Under the pieces are notes generated by a model, which was given only the letters and a program-made list of their open reading frames with translations, was not told where the DNA came from and searched no databases. Position numbers and translations under genes: made by a program. From Acetitomaculum ruminis DSM 5522 (GTDB lineage Bacteria; Bacillota; Clostridia; Lachnospirales; Lachnospiraceae), in NCBI RefSeq assembly GCF_900112085.1, contig NZ_FOJY01000016.1, forward strand, positions 1 to 64,000: DNA of 64,000 nt, given 5' to 3'. Numbering within the stretch: position 1 is the stretch's first letter; each line of letters opens with the position of its first letter. Below, one piece after another: positions 34,658 through 42,028 of this stretch.

Positions 34658-35500
34658 CTATTCAACACATATAAACAGATATTTGAAATAAGTATGGTTT
34701 TCTCTTTCATCATAAAGATTAATTAAACTTATTGAAAACAAATCGGAAACAGGTTTAAGCCTGTTCTTTTTTATGTAAGAAAGCATTTTTTTATAGGTTT
34801 TTTCAATATTGTCTGTATTTTGGTATGTATAGCTAAGGACAGCCTTAGTTGAAGGAACAGGAAAAGTCTTTTCCTCTTTAGCCTCTAAAAGTGACAGGGA
34901 AACCACATTGGAGTATACATAGTTTTTATTTATTAAATCCTCATAGGAAATGCTGACACCGGCAGGAAAAAGGGGCAAATCAATATCGTTGTGGGCTTTT
35001 GATAAGTGGGTAGAAATATCATTAGCTATATCGGCAGCATGGTAGGCATATCTGGGATTGGAAACGGGGGTTATGCTATAGGCCATTTGGGGAATTTCCC
35101 CAAGAAAAGCCACATTAGGTTTATGGGTGTTGTATCTTTTTAAAATCCACATTCCAAGACGCATGGAGGCTATCTTTTTTCTCATAAGAAGAGCCTCTTT
35201 TTCCATATTTGCAATTTTTTCCTCTGCCAAAACTTCTATTTCTTTTCTTGGTAATCCGTAAATCAGGCTTTTAATCTCTGCAATGGAACACCCGGACTGG
35301 CGCATGGTATTAATAAAGAAAAATGAGCTAATCTGGGAGGCAGAGTAATAATGATAACCGTTTTTAGGGTTTTTCCAGGGTAATAAAAGCCCCTGATTGT
35401 AATAATAACGAAGAGTATCCCTTGTGGTATTACATAATTTTGCAAAGTCTGAAACCAAAAGAGAATATTCTGATTTTTCATTGGAATAATTATCCGACAT
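34658..35500 (-). CDS. MerR-family transcriptional regulator with C-terminal effector domain
   Basis: Residues about 12-80 form a MerR winged helix-turn-helix (LVSDFAKLCNTTRDTLRYYY, NPKNGYHYYSASQISSFFFI), then a helical linker (to about 120) and a 160-residue C-terminal domain that resembles the GyrI-like/BmrR effector-binding type (YAYHAADIANDIS, FPAGVSISYEDL). Length is 280 residues. The repeat copy 3 ends 16 bases before the start codon, so the gene's 5' leader and probably its promoter lie in or beyond the repeat. Its target is unknown; a multidrug or antibiotic response is a common role of such regulators. Confidence 0.8.
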   Translation of the reverse strand: MSDNYSNEKSEYSLLVSDFAKLCNTTRDTLRYYYNQGLLLPWKNPKNGYHYYSASQISSFFFINTMRQSGCSIAEIKSLIYGLPRKEIEVLAEEKIANMEKEALLMRKKIASMRLGMWILKRYNTHKPNVAFLGEIPQMAYSITPVSNPRYAYHAADIANDISTHLSKAHNDIDLPLFPAGVSISYEDLINKNYVYSNVVSLSLLEAKEEKTFPVPSTKAVLSYTYQNTDNIEKTYKKMLSYIKKNRLKPVSDLFSISLINLYDERENHTYFKYLFICVE

Positions 35501-35515
35501 TTCATTAATCCTTTC

Positions 35516-35678
35516 GTAAAGCGGACATTCGGAATCCGCTTCGCTACTTCCTCATGAACGCAGTGGCACTTTGTGCCACCTGTCAGAAGGGGCTTTAACC
35601 CCTTCTGACACTAGTAAGCTTATACCCCCGCTTAAAGCTTACGCTTTTGAAGCGGGGGATTGCTTACGCTGCGTTCAA
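35516..35678 (-). repeat. 163-bp structured dispersed repeat, copy 3
   Basis: On the minus strand it is the same 163-base unit as copies 1 and 2, with a single visible change (GCAGCG instead of GCAGTG at the start). It abuts the MerR gene: its CTTTAC end is followed by GAAAGGATTAATGAAATG, i.e. the ribosome binding site and start codon. Its other end meets the 52-bp direct repeat at 35682. Confidence 0.88.
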
Positions 35679-35681
35679 AAA

Positions 35682-35733
35682 ACATGGGGGTACTCCCCAA
35701 CATTCTAACAAGAATCCCATAAAAATCAAGAAA
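35682..35733 (+). repeat. 52-bp direct repeat, copy A (upstream of the toxin-like gene)
   Basis: It matches 37361-37412 at 48 of 52 positions. All four differences lie inside the dyad TGGGGGTACTCCCCA. A second dyad ATTCT-AACA-AGAAT (35702-35715) is fully conserved. A TTGACA element lies at 35754, and in copy B a TTGACT occurs at a similar distance, so both copies sit at the same place relative to a promoter. Confidence 0.85.
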
Positions 35734-35753
35734 AATAATTCTCATATGTGCTA

Positions 35754-35779
35754 TTGACAAAAGTATTTTTTTTTATAAT
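35754..35779 (+). promoter_or_regulatory. Promoter of the toxin-like gene
   Basis: TTGACA (35754-35759) and TATAAT (35774-35779) are near consensus, but the spacing is only 14 bases. An alternative -35 TATTGA at 35752 gives 16. The ribosome binding site GAGGAG follows at about 35800. Confidence 0.5.
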
Positions 35780-35812
35780 GTGTTGGCGAAAAAAATTACG
35801 AGGAGATTTTAT

Positions 35813-36541
35813 ATGAAAAAATTTAAAAAAATTATTTCTTTTATGTTATGCTTTATAGTATTAACAAATTCAATACTAGGTGCCAACGCATCTGATCTTA
35901 ACTCAGCATCTGATTTATTAGCAGAATCATTAAATAATACCGCTGATATAATTATTTTAGACACTGGAATATCTGTAAATGGAAAAATATATTCCATTAG
36001 TGAATTTTCAAATTTGCTAGATAATTCAAAAGAAATAAGTACTTCCGGTAATTGCATAGTTGGAAGTAAGGGGAATATTGGAGGTGCTGCTGGTGCTATT
36101 AGTCCTTCTGAACTAGCTTTATGGACTGCTGGAACATGGTATATTCCAGGAATTGGTAAAATTGTTATTACAACTGTGGGTGTAATAATAATTGGTAAAG
36201 TAATAGTGAAATTTGGAACATGGCTTTATAATAAGATAAAACATTGGCAGATAAAACTTGCTTTTGAAAAATCCTCAAAAAAAGCATTAGATAATGTTAA
36301 TCAAAATAAAATTCATCACATAATGGCATCAAAACATAATTGGAATAAATTCAAAAAGAATCCTAAATGGAATGATATATATCCGATTTTGTTGACTGTA
36401 ATGAAAAAAGGAAAAGAAACTCATGAAAAAAACAGCGTATACATACGGACTTACATATACAAAGGTAAAACAGTTGTGGTAAGATTTATTAAAGATGCGA
36501 ATGGACTTGTAAAAGCTATAAGTACAGCATGGTGCAAATAA
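35813..36541 (+). CDS. Secreted toxin-like protein, C-terminal domain resembling SAR2788/polymorphic-toxin type 35
   Basis: The start ATG 35813 follows GAGGAG. The 242-residue protein has a Sec signal peptide (to about residue 28, ending GANA), a poorly conserved region, and a hydrophobic Gly/Ile-rich segment near 105-145 (IPGIGKIVITTVGVIIIGKV). The C-terminal basic domain of about 80 residues contains NKIHHIMASKHNWNKF and VYIRTYIYKGKTVVVRFIKD. That last domain recalls predicted toxin domains of the SAR2788/type 35 class as I remember them; activity is not established. Two small paralogous genes follow, which is the usual place for immunity genes. It may instead be a bacteriocin-like or cell-surface protein. 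Confidence 0.6.
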   Translation: MKKFKKIISFMLCFIVLTNSILGANASDLNSASDLLAESLNNTADIIILDTGISVNGKIYSISEFSNLLDNSKEISTSGNCIVGSKGNIGGAAGAISPSELALWTAGTWYIPGIGKIVITTVGVIIIGKVIVKFGTWLYNKIKHWQIKLAFEKSSKKALDNVNQNKIHHIMASKHNWNKFKKNPKWNDIYPILLTVMKKGKETHEKNSVYIRTYIYKGKTVVVRFIKDANGLVKAISTAWCK

Positions 36542-36566
36542 TAATGAAAGAAGGAAATGGAATAAA

Positions 36567-36902
36567 ATGAAAAAATATCTTTTATCTGAAACCTCAATTA
36601 TTCCCAGAGAACTTGTTACGAATATTACAGTGGAGGAATTATCCGATTTGTACGATGAAGAGGATTTTTCAACTGATGCAAATATTTCCTTTGCTTTGTT
36701 TCACAATTATTATTGGTATAAAGAACAGAAGTTGATTGTTGAAGCGGCATATTTATCCTATTTGATTTCTTATTATTTTTTTATTTTGTTTACTACACCT
36801 TTTTGTTATGAAATCGCCTTAAAACATGCCAAAGAAGCCTGTGAGATGGTTAATAAAAAAGAATATAAAGAGTGGCTGGATTATGTTTACGAGGGTAATT
36901 AA
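36567..36902 (+). CDS. Putative immunity protein 1 (111 residues)
   Basis: This is a small acidic, helical protein that I do not recognise by family. It shares with its neighbour the same length, a similar opening (KY...IIP.E), and the stretch FxLFHxYYxYKE...L.VEAAYxSYL. The ending is also shared: (A)K(E)A...K.Y..WL. The two are therefore tandem paralogs. A hydrophobic aromatic patch (SYLISYYFFILFTTPF) could be a membrane-associated helix. Position directly behind a secreted toxin-like gene suggests immunity. Confidence 0.6.
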   Translation: MKKYLLSETSIIPRELVTNITVEELSDLYDEEDFSTDANISFALFHNYYWYKEQKLIVEAAYLSYLISYYFFILFTTPFCYEIALKHAKEACEMVNKKEYKEWLDYVYEGN

Positions 36903-36923
36903 TTTTTAATGAGGTACTTATAA

Positions 36924-37259
36924 ATGGAAAAATATTTTCAGTATAATGATATAATCATTCCGGAAGAAGAAATTTCTAATCTTAATCCGGATATTTTAAA
37001 GGATTTGCATGATAACGCAAATAAATTTGATGAGCAAAATATTTATTTTATACTATTATTTCACTATTATCACTATAAAGAAGAAGGAAAGCTAGAAGTT
37101 GCAGCTTATTTTTCTTATCTGCTTTCAAATTATACTTTCACCTGCTTAAAGCCACTTTACTATAAGGATTTTTCTTTAAGATTTGCCAAGGAAGCCATAA
37201 AACTTGATGAAAAAAAACTCTATGTAAAATGGCTTGAGGAGCTTTCGAAAAAATTATAA
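36924..37259 (+). CDS. Putative immunity protein 2, paralog of the preceding gene (111 residues)
   Basis: This has the same length and similar motif order as the preceding protein (FILLFHYYHYKEEGKLEVAA, then SYLLSNYTFTCLKPL, then FAKEAIKLDEKKLYVKWLEE). Divergence between the two is clear, so the duplication is not recent or they face different toxins. It starts 22 bases after the first gene's stop with GAGGT upstream. A terminator follows at 37317. No signal peptide is seen, as expected for a cytoplasmic immunity factor. Confidence 0.6.
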   Translation: MEKYFQYNDIIIPEEEISNLNPDILKDLHDNANKFDEQNIYFILLFHYYHYKEEGKLEVAAYFSYLLSNYTFTCLKPLYYKDFSLRFAKEAIKLDEKKLYVKWLEELSKKL

Positions 37260-37316
37260 TTATATTGTAGATGAAATATTCCTTGTATGGATAGGGATGA
37301 ACTAAAAATAAGATTT

Positions 37317-37350
37317 GGACAGTTACGAAAAAAAGTGTCTGTCTTTTTTT
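37317..37350 (+). terminator. Terminator of the toxin/immunity cassette
   Basis: GACAG (37318-37322) and CTGTC (37339-37343) pair around a 16-base loop, followed by seven T. Confidence 0.6.
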
Positions 37351-37360
37351 ATCTTAAAAA

Positions 37361-37412
37361 ACATGGGAGTCATACCCAACATTCTAACAAGAATCCCATA
37401 AAAATCAAGAAA
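37361..37412 (+). repeat. 52-bp direct repeat, copy B (upstream of the fatty-acid operon)
   Basis: This is copy B of the repeat at 35682-35733, with the same ATTCT-AACA-AGAAT dyad and identical last 32 bases. The dyad here reads TGGGAGTCATACCCA. It sits 28 bases upstream of the -35 of the acpP promoter and so is likely part of its control region. Confidence 0.85.
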
Positions 37413-37440
37413 TTTTATCGAAAAAAGTAAAATAATACTA

Positions 37441-37469
37441 TTGACTTGGGGGTAAGTCCCAGGTATATC
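37441..37469 (+). promoter_or_regulatory. Promoter of the fatty-acid operon with operator-like dyad in the spacer
   Basis: TTGACT (37441-37446) and TATATC (37464-37469) are separated by exactly 17 bases, and that spacer contains the dyad TGGGGGTAAGTCCCA (37447-37461). The same TGGG-N7-CCCA pattern occurs in both 52-bp repeats. A repressor bound here would block polymerase. It does not match FapR or FabT sites as I know them. Confidence 0.6.
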
Positions 37470-37512
37470 CTTGCCATATAGATAAAAATTTTTCAGAAAG
37501 AAGGACAAAATT

Positions 37513-37749
37513 ATGACAAATGTAAAAGAAAATATTAAGGACAATATTGTAAGGATTATAGCAGAATATCTTGACAAAGAAGAAAGCGAAATATCACCTT
37601 CAGCAAATTTTAATGATTACGGATTAGATTCTTTAGACATTATGGAACTGGCAATGCAGATACAGGATGAATTAGACTGTAAATTTGAGCTTTCTCAGGA
37701 AATAACAAATGTAGAAAAGCTTGTAGAATTAATCGAAAGCCAGAATTAA
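37513..37749 (+). CDS. acpP: Acyl carrier protein
   Basis: This is the carrier of growing acyl chains in type II fatty acid synthesis. The 78-residue acidic protein has the phosphopantetheine serine in YGLDSLDIMELAMQ and is the first gene of the fatty-acid operon. It starts at ATG 37513 after AAGAAGGA. Other family features are the low charge of the C-terminal helix (VEKLVELIE). It should be activated by a phosphopantetheinyl transferase, which is not in this window. Confidence 0.95.
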   Translation: MTNVKENIKDNIVRIIAEYLDKEESEISPSANFNDYGLDSLDIMELAMQIQDELDCKFELSQEITNVEKLVELIESQN

Positions 37750-37763
37750 AAGGAGGAAAAACC

Positions 37764-38696
37764 ATGCAGGAAAATCCGGTATGCAACTTACTGGGTATTA
37801 AATATCCCGTTATTCAAGGAGGAATGGCATGGGTGGCTGATGCTTATCTGGCAGCTGCCGTTTCAAATTCCGGAGGACTTGGCATAATAGCTGCCATGAA
37901 TTTAGATGGCGAAAGTTTAAGAGAAGAAATAAAAAAGGCTGAAAAACTAACCAATAAGCCCTTTGGTGTAAATTTAATGTTAATGAGCCCCTTTATAGAA
38001 GAAGCCGTTAGGGTGGTTTGTGAAGAAGGAGTAAAGGTAGTTACGACAGGTGCCGGAAATCCTTCAAAGTATATGGAAAAGTTAAGAAATGCCGGAGTAA
38101 AGGTAATATGCGTGGTGGCAAGTGTTACCTTTGCAAAAATGGCAGAGGAAATGGGAGCTGTTGCCCTGGTGGCAGAAGGTTGTGAATCCGGAGGTCATGT
38201 GGGAGAAACCACTACAATGGCTCTTCTTCCCCAGGTTTGTGATGCAGTAAATATTCCGGTTATCGCAGCAGGAGGAATAGCTGACGGAAGGGGAATGGCA
38301 GCTTCCTTTATCTTAGGGGCAAAAGCAGTTCAGATGGGAACACGCTTTTTAACTGCAAAAGAATGTAGAGTCCATGAAAATTACAAAGAAAAGGTGCTTA
38401 AAGCAAAGGATAGAGACACCATAGTTACGGGAAAACGTTTGGGACATCCTGTTCGTGCCTTAAAAAACAATATGACAAGAACCTTTTATCAAAAAGAAAT
38501 GGATTTAAATACTTCTAATGAAGAGCTGGAAGGCTTTGGAAAAAGAGCCTTATATCTTGCGGCTAAAGAAGGAGATGTAAAAAAAGGTTCTTTTATGTGT
38601 GGACAGATTGCAGGACTTGTAAAAAGTGAAGACAGTTGTGAGGATATTGTAAGGGGTATTTGTAAAGATGCTTATACCTTGCTTGGAATAAATTAA
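37764..38696 (+). CDS. fabK: Enoyl-[acyl-carrier-protein] reductase II (FMN)
   Basis: This reduces trans-2-enoyl-ACP, the last step of each elongation cycle, using NAD(P)H and FMN. The 310-residue barrel of the nitronate-monooxygenase/FabK family has IKYPVIQGGMAWVADAYLAA, GINLM-like FGVNLMLMSPF, VIAAGGIADGRGMAASFILG and AVQMGTRFLTA. Position between acpP and fabD supports FabK over nitronate monooxygenase. FabK is triclosan-insensitive, and no fabI is seen here. The ribosome binding site AAAGGAGG is 7 bases before the start. Confidence 0.93.
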   Translation: MQENPVCNLLGIKYPVIQGGMAWVADAYLAAAVSNSGGLGIIAAMNLDGESLREEIKKAEKLTNKPFGVNLMLMSPFIEEAVRVVCEEGVKVVTTGAGNPSKYMEKLRNAGVKVICVVASVTFAKMAEEMGAVALVAEGCESGGHVGETTTMALLPQVCDAVNIPVIAAGGIADGRGMAASFILGAKAVQMGTRFLTAKECRVHENYKEKVLKAKDRDTIVTGKRLGHPVRALKNNMTRTFYQKEMDLNTSNEELEGFGKRALYLAAKEGDVKKGSFMCGQIAGLVKSEDSCEDIVRGICKDAYTLLGIN

Positions 38697-38705
38697 GGAG
38701 AAATT

Positions 38706-39641
38706 ATGGGAAAAATCGCATTTTTATGCCCTGGACAGGGCAGTCAGTATCCGGGAATGGGAAAGGATTTCTATGACGAATACCAAGAAGTCAGAGATTT
38801 TTATGAAGTAGCTGAAAAAATTAAACCGGGAATTAAAAAAATAATGTTTGAAGGAGACCCTGAGGAACTTAAAATCACAAAGAATACCCAGCCTGCATTA
38901 TTTTTAGCAGATTTAGGTGCCTGTATAGCCCTTGAAAAAAATAATATAAAGCCTCAGGCTTGTGGAGGTTTTTCTCTTGGTGAGGTAGTAGGTCTGGTGG
39001 TAGCCGGGATAATGAGTAAAAAAGATGCCTTTAGCCTGGTTTGTAAAAGGGCCAAGCTTATGCAGGAGGCCGCAGAAAAAAATAAAGGTGTTATGCTGGC
39101 TGTTTTAAAAATGGATAAGAATGAGCTGATAAAAATGTGTGAACAATTTGAAGTTTTCCCGGTTAATTTTAACTGTCCCGGACAGATTGTGGTATCAGGA
39201 AAAGAAGAAAGAATTAGTAATTTTAAAGAAAAGCTTGAAGAATCCGGTATAAGATCCATGTTACTTCCTGTGGGAGGTCCTTTTCATACACCTTATATGA
39301 ATAATGCAAAGGAAGGGCTTTTAAAAGAATTAGAAAGTGGTTCCTATATAATTTCAAAAAGCCAGATTCCTCTTTATTCCAATAAAACTGCAAAACCTTA
39401 TCCAGGGGAAAAAAGTGAAATTATAAATCTTTTAAGTTCTCAGATATCAAGTAGCGTCCTATGGGAGGAAAGCCTAAAAAATATGGAAAAAGAGGGAGTG
39501 GATACATTTATTGAATGTGGTCCGGGGAAAACTTTATCCTCTTTTGTGAAAAGAACAGTAAAAAATGCCCGGATTTACAATGTTTCTGACATGGAAAGTT
39601 TACTAAAGTCAGTGAAGGAGATTAGAGAAAATGTTAGATGA
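38706..39641 (+). CDS. fabD: Malonyl-CoA:ACP transacylase
   Basis: This loads malonyl groups onto ACP. The 311-residue acyltransferase has the opening FLCPGQGSQYPGMG, the nucleophilic serine in GFSLGEVVGL, and the catalytic His in VGGPFHTPYM. The end of fabD overlaps fabG by 11 bases, so the two are coupled. The start follows AAGGAG. The Arg that binds the malonyl carboxylate is expected in KRAKLMQEAA. Confidence 0.93.
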   Translation: MGKIAFLCPGQGSQYPGMGKDFYDEYQEVRDFYEVAEKIKPGIKKIMFEGDPEELKITKNTQPALFLADLGACIALEKNNIKPQACGGFSLGEVVGLVVAGIMSKKDAFSLVCKRAKLMQEAAEKNKGVMLAVLKMDKNELIKMCEQFEVFPVNFNCPGQIVVSGKEERISNFKEKLEESGIRSMLLPVGGPFHTPYMNNAKEGLLKELESGSYIISKSQIPLYSNKTAKPYPGEKSEIINLLSSQISSSVLWEESLKNMEKEGVDTFIECGPGKTLSSFVKRTVKNARIYNVSDMESLLKSVKEIRENVR

Positions 39642-40371
39642 TAAAGTGGCGGTAATTACAGGTGGAACAAGAGGAATCGGAAAAGCCATTGCTCTTGAAA
39701 TGGCAAAAAAAGGCGCAAATCTGGCTTTGATAGCTACAAAGGAAAGTCAGGATACCAAGGATTTTGTAAAGGAATTATCAGATATTTCAAAAAAAGTGAC
39801 CTTTCATGCCTGTGATGTAAGTAAAAGGGATATGGTAGAGAAGGTTTCAAAGGACATTATTAATGAACATAAAAGGATAGATATTCTGGTAAATAATGCA
39901 GGAATAACAAAAGACAATCTTTTGATTGCAATGACTGATGATGAAATTAATGATGTGATAGATATTAATTTAAAGGGCTGTATGTATGTAAGTTCCGCAT
40001 TTTTAAAGGTATTTATGAAGCAAAAACAGGGAAATATTATTAATATCAGCTCTGTGGTAGGTCTTATGGGAAATGCGGGACAAAGCAATTATGCAGCTTC
40101 AAAAGCCGGTGTAACAGGTCTAACAAAAGCAATAGCAAAAGAATATGGAAAAAGAAACATTCGTTGTAATGCCATTGCACCGGGATATATTAAAACTGAA
40201 ATGACAGAAGTTCTTTCAGATGACATAAAGAAAAAAATAGAAAATTCCATCATTTTAAAAAGACTGGGAGAGCCGGAGGATGTGGCAAAACTGGCAGTTT
40301 TTTTAGCAAGTGATGATTCAGGATATATAAGCGGTGAAGTGATTAAAGTAGACGGAGGCATGTATGTATAG
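39631..40371 (+). CDS. fabG: 3-oxoacyl-[acyl-carrier-protein] reductase
   Basis: This reduces beta-ketoacyl-ACP with NADPH. The 246-residue short-chain dehydrogenase has the cofactor loop GGTRGIGKAIA, NNAGIT, catalytic Ser in NISSVVG and the YAASKAG motif. The C-terminal end is GEVIKVDGGMYV. The start ATG 39631 lies within the end of fabD, and the last eight bases overlap fabF. All residues of the catalytic triad are visible. Confidence 0.94.
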   Translation: MLDDKVAVITGGTRGIGKAIALEMAKKGANLALIATKESQDTKDFVKELSDISKKVTFHACDVSKRDMVEKVSKDIINEHKRIDILVNNAGITKDNLLIAMTDDEINDVIDINLKGCMYVSSAFLKVFMKQKQGNIINISSVVGLMGNAGQSNYAASKAGVTGLTKAIAKEYGKRNIRCNAIAPGYIKTEMTEVLSDDIKKKIENSIILKRLGEPEDVAKLAVFLASDDSGYISGEVIKVDGGMYV

Positions 40372-41602
40372 AGTAGTTGTTACAGGAATGGGAGTTGTTT
40401 CTCCTGTGGGAAATGATATTGAAAGCTTTAAAGACAGCATAATGAAGGGAAAATGCGGAATTGATAAAATAAGCCGTTTTGATGCCTCTTCTATAAAAGT
40501 TCATTTAGATGCTGAAGTAAAGGATTTTGAGCCCAAAAAATACTATGACTCCATGCAGGAAATAAGAAGATCCGACCTTTTTATGCAATATGCCATGGCA
40601 GCATCCTATCAGGCAGTTGAAAATAGCAAAATAATGGAGGAAAACCTTGATTTTAAACGTTTTGGTGTATATATAGGTTCCGGAATCGGAGGAATAAATA
40701 CCACATTACAACAGGCAAAAAGACTAGAAAGTAAGGGACCGGAAATGGTTTCTCCTTTTTTTGTTCCTATGATGATTGGAAATATGGCAAGCGGTGCGGT
40801 CTCCATAAGATTTAAGGCACAAGGTCCTACACTTCCTATAGTTACAGCCTGTGCCACCTCTACTCATGCCATAGGTGAAGCCTATAGAGCAATAAAACAC
40901 GGATACGCAGATGCCATATTAGCAGGAGGAAGTGAGGCTTCCATAAATGAGCTGGCAATGGCTGGATTTATTAATTGTCAGGCTTTAAACTTAAGCGAAA
41001 ATCCAAAGGAAGGAAGTTTACCTTTTGATAAAAGAAGAAATGGTTTTGTAATGGGAGAGGGAGCCGGTATATTAATGCTAGAAGAATATGAGCATGCTCA
41101 AAAAAGAGGGGCAAAAATTCTTGCTGAAGTGGTAGCTTATGAAAATACAGCAGATGCTTATCATATTACTGCACCGGATCCGGAAGCTTTAGGAGCAATA
41201 AGGGCTATTTCAAATGTTGTAAGTAAAGCAGGAATTAGTGATGCATCAAAAGTTTATGTCAATGCTCACGGAACCGGTACACATTTAAATGATGCAATGG
41301 AAACAAAGGCTTTAAAGGCAGTGTTTAAGGAAAAAGCCTATGACCTTCACATCAGTTCCACAAAATCCATGACAGGGCATATGATGGGGGCTACAGGAGC
41401 AGTTGAGGCTATAGCTTCTGTATTGGCTTTGGAAGAGGGAATGATTCCTCCTACCATTAATTATCTTGAAAAAGACCCTGAATGTGATTTGGATTATACA
41501 CCAAATACAGCAAAAAAGGCGGATATAGACTTTGCCATAAGTACTTCTTTGGGATTTGGAGGTCATAATGCATGCATTGCCTTAAGGAAAGGGGAGAATT
41601 AA
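40364..41602 (+). CDS. fabF: 3-oxoacyl-[acyl-carrier-protein] synthase II
   Basis: This condenses malonyl-ACP with acyl-ACP for chain elongation. The 412-residue thiolase-fold enzyme has the nucleophilic Cys in VTACATSTHA and the two active-site histidines in NAHGTGTHLNDAME and KSMTGHMMGATGAVE. The C-terminal GFGGHNACIAL is also present. No fabH is in the operon, so initiation must use a gene elsewhere. Translation is coupled to fabG by an overlap. Confidence 0.94.
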   Translation: MYRVVVTGMGVVSPVGNDIESFKDSIMKGKCGIDKISRFDASSIKVHLDAEVKDFEPKKYYDSMQEIRRSDLFMQYAMAASYQAVENSKIMEENLDFKRFGVYIGSGIGGINTTLQQAKRLESKGPEMVSPFFVPMMIGNMASGAVSIRFKAQGPTLPIVTACATSTHAIGEAYRAIKHGYADAILAGGSEASINELAMAGFINCQALNLSENPKEGSLPFDKRRNGFVMGEGAGILMLEEYEHAQKRGAKILAEVVAYENTADAYHITAPDPEALGAIRAISNVVSKAGISDASKVYVNAHGTGTHLNDAMETKALKAVFKEKAYDLHISSTKSMTGHMMGATGAVEAIASVLALEEGMIPPTINYLEKDPECDLDYTPNTAKKADIDFAISTSLGFGGHNACIALRKGEN

Positions 41603-41604
41603 AC

Positions 41605-42015
41605 ATGAGTACTTTACAGGAATATGCAAGTTTATTTGAAAAAATGAATCTTACTGAATTACAGGTAGAAGAAGAAGGCCTTAAATTAACATTAAAAAGG
41701 GATGGGATACCTTTTAAAAAAAATGAGGAAAAAGAAAATATTGAAAAAATACCGGTGATTCGGGAAAATCTGTCGGAAACTAAGGAAGAAAATGCTGTAA
41801 AATCCCCACTTTTAGGCATTTTTTACTTGGGAGACGGCAAGGGAAACATTAAAAATGTAGGTGACATTGTGGCAAAAGGCGATGTTTTATGCAGCATTGA
41901 AGCAATGAAAATGATGAATGAGGTAAGGGCAAAAAAAGACGGAATTATCGCTGAAGTCTTAGTGGAGGACGGAAGTCTTGTAGAATTCGACCAGCCTCTT
42001 TTTATAATTAAATAA
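41605..42015 (+). CDS. accB: Biotin carboxyl carrier protein of acetyl-CoA carboxylase
   Basis: This carries the carboxybiotin between AccC and AccA/AccD. The biotinylated lysine lies in IEAMKMMNEVRA near residue 99, in a C-terminal biotinyl domain that begins at SPLLGIFYLG. The N-terminal half is a variable linker rich in Lys/Glu. Length is 136 residues. ATG 41605 follows GGGGAG; a start inside fabF at 41572 is less likely. Confidence 0.93.
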   Translation: MSTLQEYASLFEKMNLTELQVEEEGLKLTLKRDGIPFKKNEEKENIEKIPVIRENLSETKEENAVKSPLLGIFYLGDGKGNIKNVGDIVAKGDVLCSIEAMKMMNEVRAKKDGIIAEVLVEDGSLVEFDQPLFIIK

Positions 42016-42028
42016 ACGAGGAATTATC

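Noticed and set aside
37441-37469. FapR or FabT operator at the fatty-acid promoter
   Set aside because: The dyad TGGG-N7-CCCA does not match the known consensus of either regulator. It is described as an unassigned operator instead.
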